A stretch of DNA of 64,000 nt from contig JALBUN010000045.1 of assembly GCA_025174535.1 (NCBI GenBank), forward strand, positions 682,001 through 746,000. Direction: 5' to 3'. Source of the stretch: Cantharellus purpuraceus (Eukaryota; Basidiomycota; Agaricomycetes; Cantharellales; Hydnaceae). The position numbers and the translations under genes are program-made. The notes under the pieces are model-generated. The model was not told where the DNA came from. It saw nothing but the letters and a program-made list of their open reading frames with translations, and did no database searches. This document shows positions 1 to 13,585 of this stretch, piece by piece; positions within the stretch are counted from its first letter, which is position 1, and the number at the start of each line of letters is the position of its first letter.

Positions 1-3000
1 GCCTTTTGTTGACTTTGGTGTAGGAAGCGAGCAATTGAATAAAGGTTCTCCCCTATATCGATCTGAATTTGGATTGCATCGACATCACTGATTCGTTCCA
101 TGATAAGCTTGAGCACCGAAATAACTTGATCTGCAAACAGCATTTTATATTGAGGTTTGAATCTATCGTCAGCTGAGCCAAGTATCTCCCGGACACGTCT
201 GTTCGAAAGCAACGTCGTTAGGCAACGATCAAAAGAAAGTCATCAAACACTCACATTTCAAAGAGCTCAAAAACCATATGGAACTTTTGAGATATTAGTT
301 CGATGCCCAGAGCATCTCTCGCGATAATTTGCGCCGGGACCCAGGGGTGTACCAGTAGATTGGTAAGTTCGACGATAAACTTCCTGATTGTCTCCGAGGG
401 CTTCTCGTCTGAAATTCCAGGGTGGAAGGGTATTTTGTATTCCGGGGAAGCGTTTAACGCAGGGTCGTCACTCATGCAGGCGTTGCCAGAGCAAGCAAGC
501 ATCAGGCTAAGATTCTCCCACGCCATCTGCCTCTCCTAAGCAATAACATAAGTCATATATTAAACGGGCCTCGCTTGACTTACCTCTGGAGATAACCTAG
601 CAAACGGCGATCCAATGGTACCTCCGCCAACCAGAGTATCTGTTACCGATCGTGTAGAAGCCCCGGTTACAAGAGGAGTGAGTATCGTCCATCGATAGTA
701 TGCCTCCCTCCACGCGGCGAGGTGCGTAATACAAGGGAATGTGGCTGGGCAAATGGTAAGACGCATTCTCTTTTGAAATTCTACTCGTCCAAGGACAACA
801 AGTTTGGGATCTCCGATTAATTCGAGCAACGGGACACGAACGCTCGTCTGTTCATTTGTGTATCGATCAGTCGGCGGGGCATCCGGGTCTTGTTCCACCA
901 GGGCCATTAAACGAAGGCCCCGAGCCGCAAGAGAACAAACTTCTAAGCTCGGCGACGACAGGGCGACAGATAATGCTGAATCGGCAGCTGCTAGCGCGGT
1001 GACGCGCATTTTGTTGAGCTTCCAAGTTTTGTGTCGTTCCTGTTGATACCAATCCCGTGTTAGCGAGCGGAAAAATGCGGAATTATGGCAAATGAACAGA
1101 CCGTACTACGGTCAGCAAACTGAGAGAGCACTCCAAGGAGTACATTGATGAACAGTTTGTTTTCTTCCAAGTCATCTGGAACGCTGAGTATTTCATCCGA
1201 TGCAACATGTAATGCTATACCGCTTGTTTACATACAGGATCAGCCGCGGCTATAGTTGGCATATAATAGAAGAAAGCATACCTAGCATGGTACAAAAACT
1301 TATGAATGTTTTCGGACTGTTCGTCCATCGGATTTTGAACTCTTGACAAGATGGCTCCAAATGTCCGGACCGACGAGTTTTGAACACCTTCATCCTTGGG
1401 TGGGAGCAACAACTTAAGACTTCCCTCAATAATAGGAATGTATTCTTCTTCTTTCATGTTGCTAAGGGAAAAACCAAGATCGATGCGCCACAAAGACTGG
1501 AGACTGATCAATAGATCTCGACGATCATCCTTGGGCTGGCTTGGTTTATCTCTTGCAATAATCGGGCGGTGTACGTGGGTCGGAACTTCGAAGAGAATCT
1601 AGAAACCCATTTAGTACTTGGCCGTGGAAGGGACAAATTACATACGTGGATGAGAGCTCGGAGTCTTGGTGCCACGAGATTATACATGGTTTTATCCAGC
1701 GTAAATTGCCACGGAAATTTTGGTGCCTGCAGTTACTAACTCAGTATTAAAACAGTTAAAAGGAAAAAAAAAATACATACCTCGGTAACAAGCATAGTCA
1801 AGGCCCGCACAACACACATCTTGACGGCTAGGGAGCGTTCTGACTCGAGTAGGATCGGCAAAACATTGACAATTGCCACCATCGGATGATAGCGAAGTAT
1901 GGCTAAGAGGGCATCTCCATAGAGATTCACGTCAATCGGTTCGACCGACTCGTAGAATGGTCGAGCCGGCGGAGGCGGATTCATTAGCCGGTTCTGGTGG
2001 AGGACAAATGTCAGGGTAGCTAGAGGAATATGCTTGCCAAATACCTTCAGCTCATCTGCTAAATCAGGTGCTAACGAGCGCAGAACATTGTCTCCAGCCG
2101 TCGGAGGGATATGAAAGGCAGCACGACAGATATCATTATAACACATGATAGCAGTTTCCCCAAGTCTCGATTGCGTTGTCAACGCTGATCGCAGTTGTTC
2201 CAAAAAGTTGTTATACTGTGCAGGCCAAAGGCTGAGGGAAGAATGCTAATCCGATGACACGAGAGACACACCTTTTTCCCGTACTTAAGTGTTCCGTTCA
2301 GTGCGGCTTCAGCAGAGGCGAGTCGTTCAGGACTGGCAACCAAGAGCATAGCGAGCGTCGGCCACAATAGACGCCTGTTACCATGCTGGATAAGCTGGTA
2401 TAACAAGTCAAACACGCGCTCTGGCTGTCCCTCCAGTCGTCGACGGGATGAAAGCACTACGTCAATAAATTCTTGGGTGAAAGTTTCTATCCAGTTCCAT
2501 ATGACAGTACGTAATACCACGGCCACGGCTGCTTGTGATTCCGGCTTCATGTTAACAAGAAGCGAAGAAAGCTCTACATGTGTGATGAGCAGAAGACGTG
2601 AACTCATGTTGAGAGACTTACCTTGCAAGACCTGCACAAAACGATTTCTGTCTATGACACAGTAAGTCACAAGTCTCAGATCTACAATATCTTGCCCCTC
2701 CTCAGACATATGGGCAGCAAGGAAATGGATCTTATTCCGTATCCGGGAAAACACCATTGACCAATTAGTTGCCGAGAGCCGATAGATCACTCTCCCTGCA
2801 CTAGAAACATGGCCAAAACTTTCAGATGATAATTGTATAAGCAAGATAAAACCGTACAGATGCGTCACGGTCATTGGTGCAATGGCTGTTTGAGCAGACG
2901 ACCGAACTGCTAGAGCTGAAGGAATGTACTTGGCTACATCAGATGTACCAGGATTCGACGTCAAGGACGAAACAGATCGGGCAGCTTGGTGTTGTTCAGA

Positions 3001-3938
3001 CCCAGATTCTTGCGAGGTGCTATTCGAATTGAGACTAAGTTCAGCCCGTAGGGGAAATGGGCGGGCTGCATGGAGTACAGCCATGTCCATGTCGAACTTG
3101 TCGGCCTCGTGCAGCATCTCAAGCGAGTCTACTCTATCGTTCGCGCGTATGTTGTCTGCTTTTGTGGGCCCGCAACGACGAATGAACGTGAGCATAGCCA
3201 CAAGAGCATATTTGGCGACACTGTCGTCCAGAGATGGTGGATCATCCAGGAGGGATGTTCGACTGACCCCCAAACTCTCGTCTGAGTGCTTTGGAGGAAT
3301 AGCCGGCGGTATCTCTTGCACTTCTTCAAGATCCAGCGCGCGTTGTTCTATTGAAGCGTTCCAATGAAAAGTGAGCACCGCAATAAGAACTCGTATCACA
3401 TAGGTCTCTGAGTCCATGACTTCCAGATCATTTTCAGGGTTAGTGTTCGTATGTTTCTGTGTTGATGTTAGAAGTGTCCTTGTGAGAAGCTCAAGGCAAG
3501 CAAATAAACATGCCTTGGACAACTTGTCCAGAATCTCGCAAAGAGACCATACAATGATATTGACACAATGTCGTGAGAGTTGCAGCAGAGCCTCTATGAC
3601 CTGAAGTGAAGATTTGTTGACTTCCAGGTCACTGGTGCGAACGCCTGAATAGCAGGGCAACTGCCAATCGCGGTAAGCTTCTGATGAACAGACCATGAGA
3701 TGACTGAAGCCTGGCAGACCTTGGCATACAGCTTGTCCACTAGAGACTTAACTATACGTTCCTGTGCAGAGATTCCAGCAGAGCTGCCCGAACCCAAACT
3801 TGGCAAGGAGGGATTAGAATTGTGGTGAGTATATTCATGGTTTTTGGAATATGGGCTTTCTGGGGCAGCAGTCGCAAAGTTGATATTGCCAGATGAAGAA
3901 TGAGGCGTCCGACGAGCCTGCTTAGACCGACTGGTCAT
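1..3938 (-). CDS. Neurofibromin/Ira-type Ras GTPase-activating protein, N-terminal part (gene continues off the left edge)
   Basis: The gene starts at the ATG whose complement is at 3936-3938 (MTSRSKQARRT...) and runs leftward through about eight exons to the window edge. Exon 1 (Ser-rich, ending LVDKLYAK) joins LPCYSGVRTSDLEVNKSS after an intron of about 60 bp. Neurofibromin-like blocks follow: RLLWPTLAMLLVASPERL (about 2310-2390) and ALTTQSRLGETAIMCYNDIC (about 2110-2190), which match the conserved helical N-terminal region of human NF1 and yeast Ira1/2. Family knowledge: these large cytosolic proteins switch off Ras by stimulating GTP hydrolysis and so dampen cAMP/PKA signalling. The catalytic GAP and Sec14-PH domains lie further C-terminal and are outside the window. 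About 1,100 residues are visible. There are no in-frame breaks once introns are removed. It is divergent from the EVE-domain gene. Confidence 0.85.
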
Positions 3939-4950
3939 TTTGGGCCCCTCGTCGCGATCAAAGCTTGAAAGGCTATTGGGTTGCTCTTAGGAAATGTTGA
4001 GTATTGATACCAGGCGTCCATAAGCGTCCACCCCTACTAAGCATTGAATATTGATCCTCGCTTCTTCCTCTGATGTCCTAATCATCTTCGCCTAATCATC
4101 GAAGGTGATTAGGCTGTCAACACATTCTACCCGCGGCGGGCTCGTTCCCATGCTCCTGTTTAGCAAAGCAAATATGGATAGCCCAGTGAAGATCAAAACT
4201 AGCCTTTTCTCCTAGTTTGAATCTAGCTAGTAGGGCATATCAGAATTGCCGTAACGCACTCTGAAGCCATTGTATTTCATTTGTAATATGTTAACTCCTC
4301 AAGTTCTCACTCGACAAGTTTCAGCTAACAATCGGCAATACATTGGAAGGCCCAACAACTGCAATTAGCAAGTCTGATTTTCATGGGTCGATCATGTTTC
4401 TGACCCTCTTGCTAGTACTAGTATACCAATGCCATAGTGCCGTAACGGCCCTGACGCCATGAAAATCGGTATCCGAGTTTGCATTTGTCAGCATGGCAAG
4501 AGTCGTTCGCGTGCATCAATGCCTGTGCTGCAATCCTCTAGCTCGAAAGTGCTGCGTGTTGCGTGGCTCCCGAGGGCTGATGCGGCTGTGGTTGTATCAT
4601 ACATACAGGGAAAGTAGTCGCTGTTTCGATTTATACGGTGTGCGCTTAATTGACCATTACCTGCAGATAGATGATGTCATCGGAAATGACTACCTATATT
4701 CAAAATTCAGATGCTTTACACTTGTCGACAGACTCATTGAAGGCACCAACCAGTAGTAGTAAGGTGTTCACAAATTTTTTGAGAACACGAGCAGTTAACA
4801 GGAGACCAATATAAATAGTGCCATTTCCCTATATCCAAAAAAAAAATACGAACGACCCGACGGCAGCACTAGCGCCGTCGACCCTGCCTCGTGCTGAAGT
4901 AATGTAATCACGTGAGGCGTGACCGCGTCTCAAGCTCAAGCTCGAGACCC
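3939..4950. other. Intergenic region between divergent RasGAP and EVE genes
   Basis: No coding region is supported. It must hold both promoters. A small perfect hairpin (CGACGGC / GCCGTCG with a 9-nt loop, about 4858-4880) follows an A-run at about 4840. A forward ORF at 4493-4756 has no recognisable family and no splice partner. Confidence 0.5.
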
Positions 4951-6216
4951 ATGACAGAGCCTCAAGGTAAATTTGCATAATTTTTTGCATGCTCTTATAT
5001 GTTCTTATTCTAGCGCCAAGCGAGAATTCTCCAATCTCATTTTATCTTATGAAAGCAGAACCTGACTCCAGAGTCGTCAAGGGCAAGGACGTCAAGGTAC
5101 GCGTAATGATTTGACGCGTTGCATCTATCCACGGAGCGTCTCACACGACCCTCCTTGCACTTTGTTGCTGTTGTTGATTGTATCCGAAACATCAAAGTTC
5201 AGCGTAGATGACTTCCAGATAGCGCGAACCACAGCATGGGAGGGTGTAAGGAACTATGAAGCGCGAAACATCATGCAGGGCATGAAGCTGGGAGATAAGG
5301 TGTGCCTTAATGTCTAGCATTCGCCTATGCAGCCGCCAATATGAATTTTACTGCAGGTGCTCTTCTATCACTCTAATACCAAAGCTCCAGGTTTGTCCAT
5401 TTAGAAATTTCGACTTATAGGTTCATTGATGGATGATCAGGAATTGCAGCATTTGCCGAAGTATGCCCCTTCATCACCAGTGTTATCAACTTAAACTGTT
5501 AGGACACTTTCAATAGGTTTCGAAAGAAGCTTACCCAGATTGTACGCATGCATGCATTTGCAGAAAACTCTCACCACTCACACAGCCGTCAAGATACCGC
5601 ATGGGATGAGTACGGATATTGCAGAACTAGCACTGATATCTGCATGTTCACATTTGCATCGTAGAACACATCCATATTACGACGCAAAGTCTGATGCTTC
5701 ATCACCGAAATGGCATATGGTCGAACTTCGTTTCGTTTCACGCGTCCCACATTTCGTGCCATTGGCGCTCCTTCGCCACATCTCTACACTCTCCGAGGCA
5801 CCGCCAGAGATGTCCTACTTGACTGGTGACGATCTGATAGTAAGCTCTACCTTCTTGAGTTAAGTGCGGTATTGATGCGCAGTTAGGCAATCAAGAACAT
5901 GGCACTCTTGAATAAGGGAAGATTGAGCGTCCAACGTGTGAAGAAGGAGGCATGGGTGGCCATTAGTAAGATCGCCAATGAAGGTTCTGGTGATATCGAC
6001 CTCAAGCCTTCAAAGAAGCCGCCAGGCGTCCCAAGAGGCAAGAGCAAGCGCGCAGCTAAATCGCGGTCTCAAAAGGACGATGCACATGACACCAATGAGG
6101 TTGAAGGTGATAGTGACCTAGATACTACAAAAAGGAAAGGGAAAGGGAAGAGGAATGCGAAAGAAGCGGTGAAAGAAGCAGTGGAGACGAGGCAATCAAA
6201 AAGGGTAAAATCTTAG
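4951..6216 (+). CDS. EVE-domain protein, thymocyte nuclear protein 1 (THYN1) family
   Basis: ATG at 4951 gives MTEPQ, then a 47-bp intron, then APSENSPISFYLMKAEPDSR. FYLMKAEPDSR is the signature start of the EVE/THYN1 domain. Further exons give FQIARTTAWEGVRNYEARN, a segment beginning LFYHSNTKAPGIAAFAEV, YPDYTAWDETHPYYDAKS (needs acceptors near 5594 and 5672), and WHMVELRF. The last exon starts AIKNMALLNKGRLSVQRV near 5888. The C-terminal 70 residues are a Lys/Arg-rich, nuclear-localisation-like tail absent from bacterial EVE proteins. The stop is TAG at 6214-6216. Family knowledge: EVE is a PUA-like fold thought to bind modified bases in DNA or RNA. The fungal role is unknown. About seven introns are needed and all have GT-AG ends. 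Confidence 0.85.
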
Positions 6217-7589
6217 AAAGGTCCCCGACGGGCGAAACACTTCAAGGCCAAAACGGTGCCAAAATGGTCGACCGTACATGTGAAGGGACAAGACTGTTAT
6301 ATTTGTCGTCACAAAATACCTGCCTGTTCTGTTCAACTACTGCATACCTACACTTCCTTGCTCCCGATTCCGACAGTTCCACTCCTACGGACTTGGCAAT
6401 ATGCAGGCTCATACATCGTTCAGGCCGCTTGACTTGTCAAAATCTTCACAATCGGACAAACCGTACACCTTAGCTGACCGATACTGGCCAAGTGGTTAAG
6501 TCTCAACTTAGGAGTCGGTCCGCCACTAAGTCTTTTGAGGTCATGTTTCTAGCGTACGAGACATCCGCTGAGACAGTATATCATATCCTTCTTCTTCAAC
6601 ACAGAGGTCAACATAATCTAAACGCCAGGCTTAATCGTCAAGTTGAGAATATGACCAGGCGTTTCGCACTGCCTCGATCACACCCGTCGTATTTGAGTTG
6701 AAAAGGCAGGGCGAAGAAATGAAAGGCGGCTAATGGCACTAATAATGGTGGCATAGAATCAATGGCTAAGTTTTCTTCCTCCGCGGGGAATTGGTACCGA
6801 TCTTCCGAGCCTTCCTACTTGGTCGATTCAGGAGCGACGAGGATGGGTGTAGTAAGTGACGTGTACAATCACTTGATCGATAAAAATCGAAGGTCGCGAA
6901 AGCCCACGACATTTTGCGAGATTTCTGACTGTGTTGTTGGTTCCAGAACTTCGCAGAAAAAGTTAAAGAAATGATGAAAAAAGGTAGGCAGCAATCGCGA
7001 GGATTGTGGCAATGTTAAGCTGTGTAGGTCCAGGTTTGTCTCGGGGACCGTGGGTTTCATAAATTTAATGGATCGATGCCGTTATACGACAAACTCATAT
7101 ATTGTTTTCTGATCTTTACAGGCCGCCGAGACTAAGTATGCTCATGTGACAACCGCCATGTCGACGATCCCGAAATGTTCGGCCTGCGTGATGATGATGG
7201 AGGGGATATGATAGGGACGAGACCGACGGCGATCGAGAGGCATGCCGAAGGGCCACAAAGATGAGAGGGGTGGAGGGAAACACATTATTCCAAGCAGGCA
7301 CCCCTTACCGTATCCGGGATAGCGGTGTAGACAGACCGCCGAATGCATTGGGGTTATGGTTCCGGCCGCTTCAATTCACCATTGCCACCTTTCTTCAGAC
7401 CACCATCCCGCTTGAGCGTCGCCCCTACGCTTCCTCGCTCTCTAGTCGTCTAGCTGCTGCTCTCTATTACTCTTTCTCTTTTTTTTTTTCGCTGTTTGCT
7501 ATCTCGTTATCGTCGCACGTCCTTGTTTCGCTTTCCAGCAATACTTTCTCCATCGTTGCTTTTGAAAAAGTTATAAGAGAAGAAGAAGG
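6217..7589. other. Intergenic region upstream of the RRM gene
   Basis: Only short unconvincing ORFs are present. Just before the RRM gene, 7380-7520 is strongly pyrimidine-rich (CT tracts, T9 at about 7481), typical of a fungal promoter or 5' UTR. A sequence resembling a tRNA A-box occurs at about 6488 but has no B-box partner. Confidence 0.4.
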
Positions 7590-10500
7590 ATGGCTTCTCG
7601 CGCGGAGTCTGGCGGGTGGTCGTATAGCGGGAGTGGGTCCATATGGCAAGGTAACAATCCACCTTTGGTGCGGGGAAGCTTTGACCACGACGACACAACC
7701 TGGCGCGCTTGGCAAAGTGGCATTGACCGCAATCACAATTTCAAACGTGCAGACCCACCTCTTCCCTCTACCTCCTCCCCCCTACAGCCACTTGACTCTG
7801 ACTCGAACACCCTTTGTATGGGAAACCTCGAGCCTTGGATGGATCACGAATACGCCAGTCAGGTCGTTCGTTTGATGGGCTGGGATCGTACTGCCACAGC
7901 AGGCGGCTCCCAGACCACTCAGAACAGCGCAGTTACTATCAAAATTCCACCACCCCCTCCCGACACCATCCCACAGCCCAATAATCCAGGGTACTGTCTA
8001 ATCACCTTCCCGAGCGCAGCCCAGGCTGCCAGCGTACTCGCTTCTTTGAATTCTGGTAATAACAAGGATCCTGCCTCTGCTCCTCTTTTAATGCCGAACT
8101 CCTCGAGACCATTCAACCTGCAATGGGCCAACGCCTCGCAATTTCCTCCAGCGAGCGCCGGGGCAGCGTTTGGGGGGTCTGTGCACAATGCCGCCGTCTT
8201 TAACGGGTTGACTGTCCATTCTGTACCTGCCGCTTCTACCACACAGGGATCGCAACGCGAGTTCTCCATTTTTGTCGGGGATCTCGCCCCCGAAACTTCA
8301 AATTCGGACCTGGTAGCAGTTTTCAGGAATCCAGTACTAGGGCTTCGAAATGATAGGTTAGTGGCGTTTCATGTCACTTGACGAGTTGCATAACTAATGC
8401 CCCTACAGGGAACCCAAATTTATCCGTCCGTTTTATAGCTGCAAGTCCGCAAAGATAATGCTGGACCCTGTCACTGGTGTCAGTAGAGGATATGGCTTCG
8501 TCAGGTGAGTTTGAGACATCCACTCTCAGCAGAGGGCCACGCATATAGTGGATTTCCCACCGAGGCCATCCAGGGCCGTAGTATCATTGCCTTCTTTCAC
8601 AGTGGTGCTTCGTATCGTCAAGTCAGGGCTAACGGCTCCTTATTGCCTTGTCTCTAGATTCACTGATGAGGCTGACCAACAACGTGCACTTATTGAGATG
8701 CATGGTCTCTATTGCCTCTCGCGTCCAAGTACTTGATCACCTTCTCTGCCATGACCAAGCATTCACATGATGTTTCGCAGTGCGCGTTTCTCCCGCGACC
8801 GCCAAGTTCAAACCGAGCCCCACGACATCCATCCCTCCGCAGCCGACCCCTGTCCCCCTCAATCTTGCCACCCAGGTCCCCACTCCTGAAGCAATAGATG
8901 CTGCGGGTAGCGGTGGTATTAGCAATGGCAGAGCCGCCAACCTGGTGACGAGTGTATCCTCCCCGGTGGCAGCTGCGTCTTCTGCCGTTTCTTCTGCCAC
9001 AGGCACTACGTCTACCATCAATTCTGCTCCTTCTAATACGTCTTCTACATCAACTTCCGCACCGGCCAATGTGAAGCGTAGCGTCAGCAGCACAAATGGT
9101 TCCTCTCCTTCACCGAGACATTCTGGCACTTCGGCGCCAGAGAGGCATACGCATAGCGACCTTCAGATCGCGCCCCAAATTCTTGCACAGATAGCGCAAC
9201 TTGCCTCCAACAGTACAACGTCACAGGAGTGGAATGCAGCTCAAATGAATCAGCAGACATCCGCTGCCGCCGGCATAGGCAGTTTCCCCAGCTCGTCCTC
9301 AATGTCTAGTCAGCCACCCCCTTATTCGGGTCAAAGTACAATCCTTGGTGCAGCTGGGGGCGGGACGGGGGCAAACAGTGGAGGCGGTGCACTCAGTGTT
9401 GGAACCGGTGCGTATGATGAAGCTTGGACGCACCAGGCGCAAGCGAGAGCAATACTCGGTAATTTAATCGGTCCAAACGGAGAGCAACTCACGAGCACGG
9501 ATCCTTACAATACGACGGTGAGTTGTGCGTTCTTTGTGGCGGTTTGACCGAGACTCATATATACTTCTTCCGGCTCCAGGTCTTCGTAGGGGGTCTGTCA
9601 CCGCTTATCTCTGAGGAAACTTTGAGGACGTTCTTTGCACCGTTTGGGGATATACATTATGTTAGTCATATTCTATAATCCCTCTTTGGTCACTGATTCT
9701 CCGTTGCTGTTGGTTCTTTTAGGTCAAAGTTCCACTGGGGAAGCATTGTGGCTTTGTGCAATTCGTTCGCAAGGCAGATGCAGAACGAGCTATTGAGCGC
9801 ATGCAAGGGTTTCCTATTGGCGGGAGTAGAATTAGACTGAGCTGGGGTCGAAGTCAATGTGAGTATTGTATCACACGCTCTCACACCATAGTCCTTGTCC
9901 GTCTGTTCTACGTCGAGTCGGTGCTTATTTAAATTCGTAGACAAAGCTGCTCAGGCGGCCGCGCAGGCAGCCCAAGCAGCCCAAGCCGAACAGGTGGCCA
10001 GATTCACAGCTGCAGCTGCAGCTGCTGTAAATGCACAAAATCCAGCTTCTCTTCATATAACGCCCGACCAAGCCTTGCAACTCCTTCAGAGCATTGGATA
10101 CAACCCAGCATCTGCTGCGTCATCTTTGCCCAGCGAGGAGGCGCCTGGTTTTTCGGCTTCCCAAGCATATCACAACAGTAATGCCCGGCCAGGAAGCGCA
10201 CTAAATGCATCTGATCACCATGAATTCACCAACACATTTATGCCCTCCGAGCATCCACAGCGCTCTGCATTCTCCCCCTTCTCCCCCGCTGCCAATACCT
10301 TTGCAGGTGTCGATGAGCAGCAACGTCAGTACCCAATAATGACACCTTCGCCCTCTCAGCCACTCCCTCATCCATCACGAAGCTACGCACCTGGTTTCGG
10401 ACCAAGTCCATCCTCTGTATCAGGGAAGTACAGCGACACCCACTCTCCTCACTCCTCCTCCACGGAGTCGTCATCGGGATCGAGCAGTGTTCGGTTTTCA

Positions 10501-10929
10501 GGCATTGGGAATAGCAGTGGATTTCCTAATGCTGCCTTCCTCGAAAACCCGAGTGGGTCGTTCCAGGTCAATGATATTCTGCGTCATGACTCGCAGACAC
10601 TTCATCCTCGTATCCCCTCGACTTCCTCGCATCCCCAAGACTCGTCAGCCAGGACCACGCCTCCTCGGCATCAGCAAAGGCCAGGTCACAATGGCCTTCA
10701 CTTGAGAGATAATACCAGCGGCAGCGAATTCATGCATGACCTGAACGGCACGCTTGCTAGTCTGGACTTGGGAGAGAGGTATTCACGCGTCGCCATTGGA
10801 AGCGAGATGCTGTTGAAGGATGGGTACGGACACACAGGAGAACGGCCATTGAGCAAGTCTATATCAGCACCACTGAAAGGCCTTGTGAATCCGAGGCCCA
10901 AGTCAGGAGATTCCCCTGACAGTACGTGA
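7590..10929 (+). CDS. Three-RRM RNA-binding protein (Nam8/Ngr1/Csx1, TIA-1-like)
   Basis: Exons fit 7590-8356, 8409-8504, 8658-8728, 8781-9517, 9580-9660, 9723-9858 and 9941-10929, all with GT-AG introns. RRM1 (about residues 70-180) contains LCMGNLEPWMD and YCLITF. RRM2 (about 215-300) has FSIFVGDLAPE (RNP2) and SRGYGFVRFTD (RNP1). RRM3 has TVFVGGLSPLISEE and KHCGFVQFV, then IRLSWGRSQ. This order matches Nam8/Ngr1/Csx1 proteins, which bind U-rich RNA and act in splicing or mRNA turnover. RRM2 and RRM3 are separated by a Ser/Thr/Ala/Pro-rich linker of about 200 residues. An Ala/Gln tract (KAAQAAAQAAQAAQAEQ) follows RRM3, then a long disordered Ser/Pro tail. The ATG is chosen because upstream is CT-rich and RRM1 follows. 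RRM1 carries a long insertion. Confidence 0.9.
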
Positions 10930-13585
10930 AGAAGTGACGTGGCTGCGATTATTGGAAACATTCGTGCCCACTCTTGGATAAAAGGAACTCTCCTACTCGC
11001 ATTTTCCTCAATGGACTTCTTGTAAAGCTTCAAAATCCCATTCATACGCTCTAATCAAGACTCTCGCAACTCATCCCGCCTTAAATGGCATCATTCCATC
11101 CGTTATGTCCCACTTCTCGCGCAGAACATTCAGATTTTCACCCACTCCAGTCGCTTCTTATTCTGCAAGTCATCCTAGTACTAGCAAATGCATTCTGTCG
11201 TTCGTTCGTCTCTCGCAGTTTTGTACAGTCTTCTTTGTCGCTTCGTTTTTTTTTTTTTTTTGCCCGTTTATTGCCATGTACACACCTCTCTGTTTGTTGT
11301 TCGGGCTTTTTTCATTGTCTGGTCCGTCGGGTATGCCTTTGTTTCCTAATTCTACGCGAATAAGCCTCCATCTCCACGTTCAAGGGAAGAGAAGATGCGT
11401 ATGTTTCCATCATATTCGTAGAGAGCATTATTCACATCGCATCATACCCACGTGCAATGTGGATCGCCGATTAGACAATATCGGTGTTTGTCACATCTGA
11501 TGAGTGCTAGTGATCCGATCTGATGCCGTGATCACGAGTCATGCACATCCTATACCAATTGGTTGATGAGACAGCACTGTCCGCTCTCGTGGGATGCAGT
11601 GATGACTCTGACAAAGCAAGAATAGACATGGGGTGCTCAATATTCATCCGCAGCAAGTGCCTAATAGATGGGAAAAGAACAACTCACAAACATCTATCAT
11701 CACTGCTAGAATACAACATGATTAGGTGTCCCATGAGATGCGATAGTCGCGTCCTGTAAGGAAATTCAGGGAAAATATGTAGAAAAAAGGTCGCTGTCAG
11801 GTACTAAACTGCTAATCAAGAATTCTGATCAGGCGTATATATTGCGGCACCCTTAATCACCAAGTTATTATAGCTATCATGAGTCTCTTTCAAAGGGTCT
11901 AGGGCTTAGGATATAGGGCTTAGGCATCGATTGAGACCTTCGGACCGAGCGCAGCAGGCTCACCCATATACATGGTTTGAGAAGCGGAAGCGGCGGTAAT
12001 TGCAGGGCCCTGAGGGAAAAAGAAGTAAGCGTGCAGCGTTGACAAAGTGATCTAGTGCGTTCTGCATCGGTCTTGAAACTCTCCTGCTTTCAGTAGCTCG
12101 ACACGTGAGATCCAGCCGAGAAACGAAGGGGTTGGGGTAGAGTCGGACTAGCTGTAGCGATAGGAATTGTAGACTAGTATAGGTCCCATACTACGTAGTG
12201 ATTGTCGATTCAAAGTTGTGCTTACACCGAAACTCAGCGGTGGCCTTTCAGCCTTCGTTGCCAAAGTCAGGTCTGGTCAATATTTAAGCCCGCCAAGAAG
12301 TGACTGAAGAAGGCGTGACTGAGATTATTTTGTCTCTGAATGTAAGTCGGCCGAATGACACATACGGAAACAACCCTAACATGCGCACAACAACATGATA
12401 GAGCTCATCGATAACACCGGTATCTCAAGGCTCTTCAGCCGAGAGAAAGTTTTTAGGATAAACTCCCTTATGGTCTTGGTCCAACGCCTCGCCTCTCTGA
12501 GGGCACTATATACCAGTCGCAACCAAAAAATCACTACGTAATTTGTTTTATAGTCTTGCGGAACAATGAAACTGTCCCAGTATGTCTCGGAAGAGTAACA
12601 CAGGAGGCCGGTTCAGTGCACCGTGGATGCATGCCGGATGTCACTCTAGCACTTAGGCCGTCCCGATCTCGCCGAGGCATGGGAGTTATTGATTTGCATT
12701 GCTTTCCAGTGCCACCGTAACCAGATAACTATTGCAGTATTTCCAAGCTGTCTCTCCCGACCTGAAAATTGAGGGACGTCAGTTGTTCAACTGGAAGTGG
12801 CCTCTCTCGCCTTGCCTTCAATGGACTATTTCGAGTCTAATCTATCGTGAATGATGGTACCGCCGGTCTTGCTATTCCTACGTCTCAGCCGCATCACGGA
12901 TCAGTGGTGGTCGTTGAAATGTGTGAGCTTCGATTATCAGAGAGCTAGTGAATCGGCCCAAAAATGGGGGAGCATGATCATGGAAGGAATTAAAGTGAGC
13001 CAGAAACGATAAGTCCATTCCGCATCCAGCTGCATTCTGGCGGTGCCGAGGCTTAAAGAGAAGATGACCTCTTGACCCTACATTGCACAAACATCAATGA
13101 AACTAGTGGCTGGCAACGGTCGTGAGTTGTTAACGAGAACAGGGGGAGACATTAAATCGGCCTTCCAAAAGAGCTTCAACCTTCAAGTACTTGACTCACA
13201 GGCGTGCATGTCCTCGGCTCAAAACTAGTACATACATACGTGACCTTGATGGCAGACCCGGCCCCCATTCTTTGCTATAAGAATCCTTTCCATCGACATG
13301 GGTAAGGGTCTCGGAGAGGACCCTGTAGAAGCTCGAGGCCCAAAGTCCTCGTAGGGCTATAATAAAGGCAAGGTGAGGAGCCAAACCACTTAGTAACGTC
13401 ACCAACATCCAGCACTGTTCCTTGATTTCCCCTCTGACGTGGCAGTAACGGATCATAGGATTCAGATATGATTCGATGTCTTTCCTGCTAGACATGGTTC
13501 TCTACAACATCACAAAGGTTGTCTTCCTCACCTTCAACCAACCGGGGGTTGAAATGCCACCGAGTTTTGTGACTGATCTAAAAGA
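10930..13585. other. Long gene-poor interval (2.66 kb)
   Basis: I see no supported gene. 10930-11300 is probably the 3' UTR of the RRM gene and contains a T17 run near 11250. On the minus strand, 11930-12012 could be a last exon: a good pyrimidine-rich acceptor is followed by GPAITAASASQTMYMGEP... and a TAG stop. I could not find upstream exons. 12.7-13.1 kb holds only broken frames. Confidence 0.4.

Noticed and set aside
4493..4756. 87-codon ORF between RasGAP and the EVE gene
   Set aside because: Cys/Arg-rich with no family resemblance, lying in a promoter region.
6485..6540. tRNA-like A-box (TGGCCAAGTGG) in intergenic DNA
   Set aside because: No B-box (GGTTCGANTCC-type) within the right distance and no acceptor-stem pairing.
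8737..9302. Reverse-strand ORFs inside the RRM gene (and similar shadows in CCDC97, Rtp1, VAC14 and SWC4)
   Set aside because: They mirror biased codon composition of real genes on the other strand.
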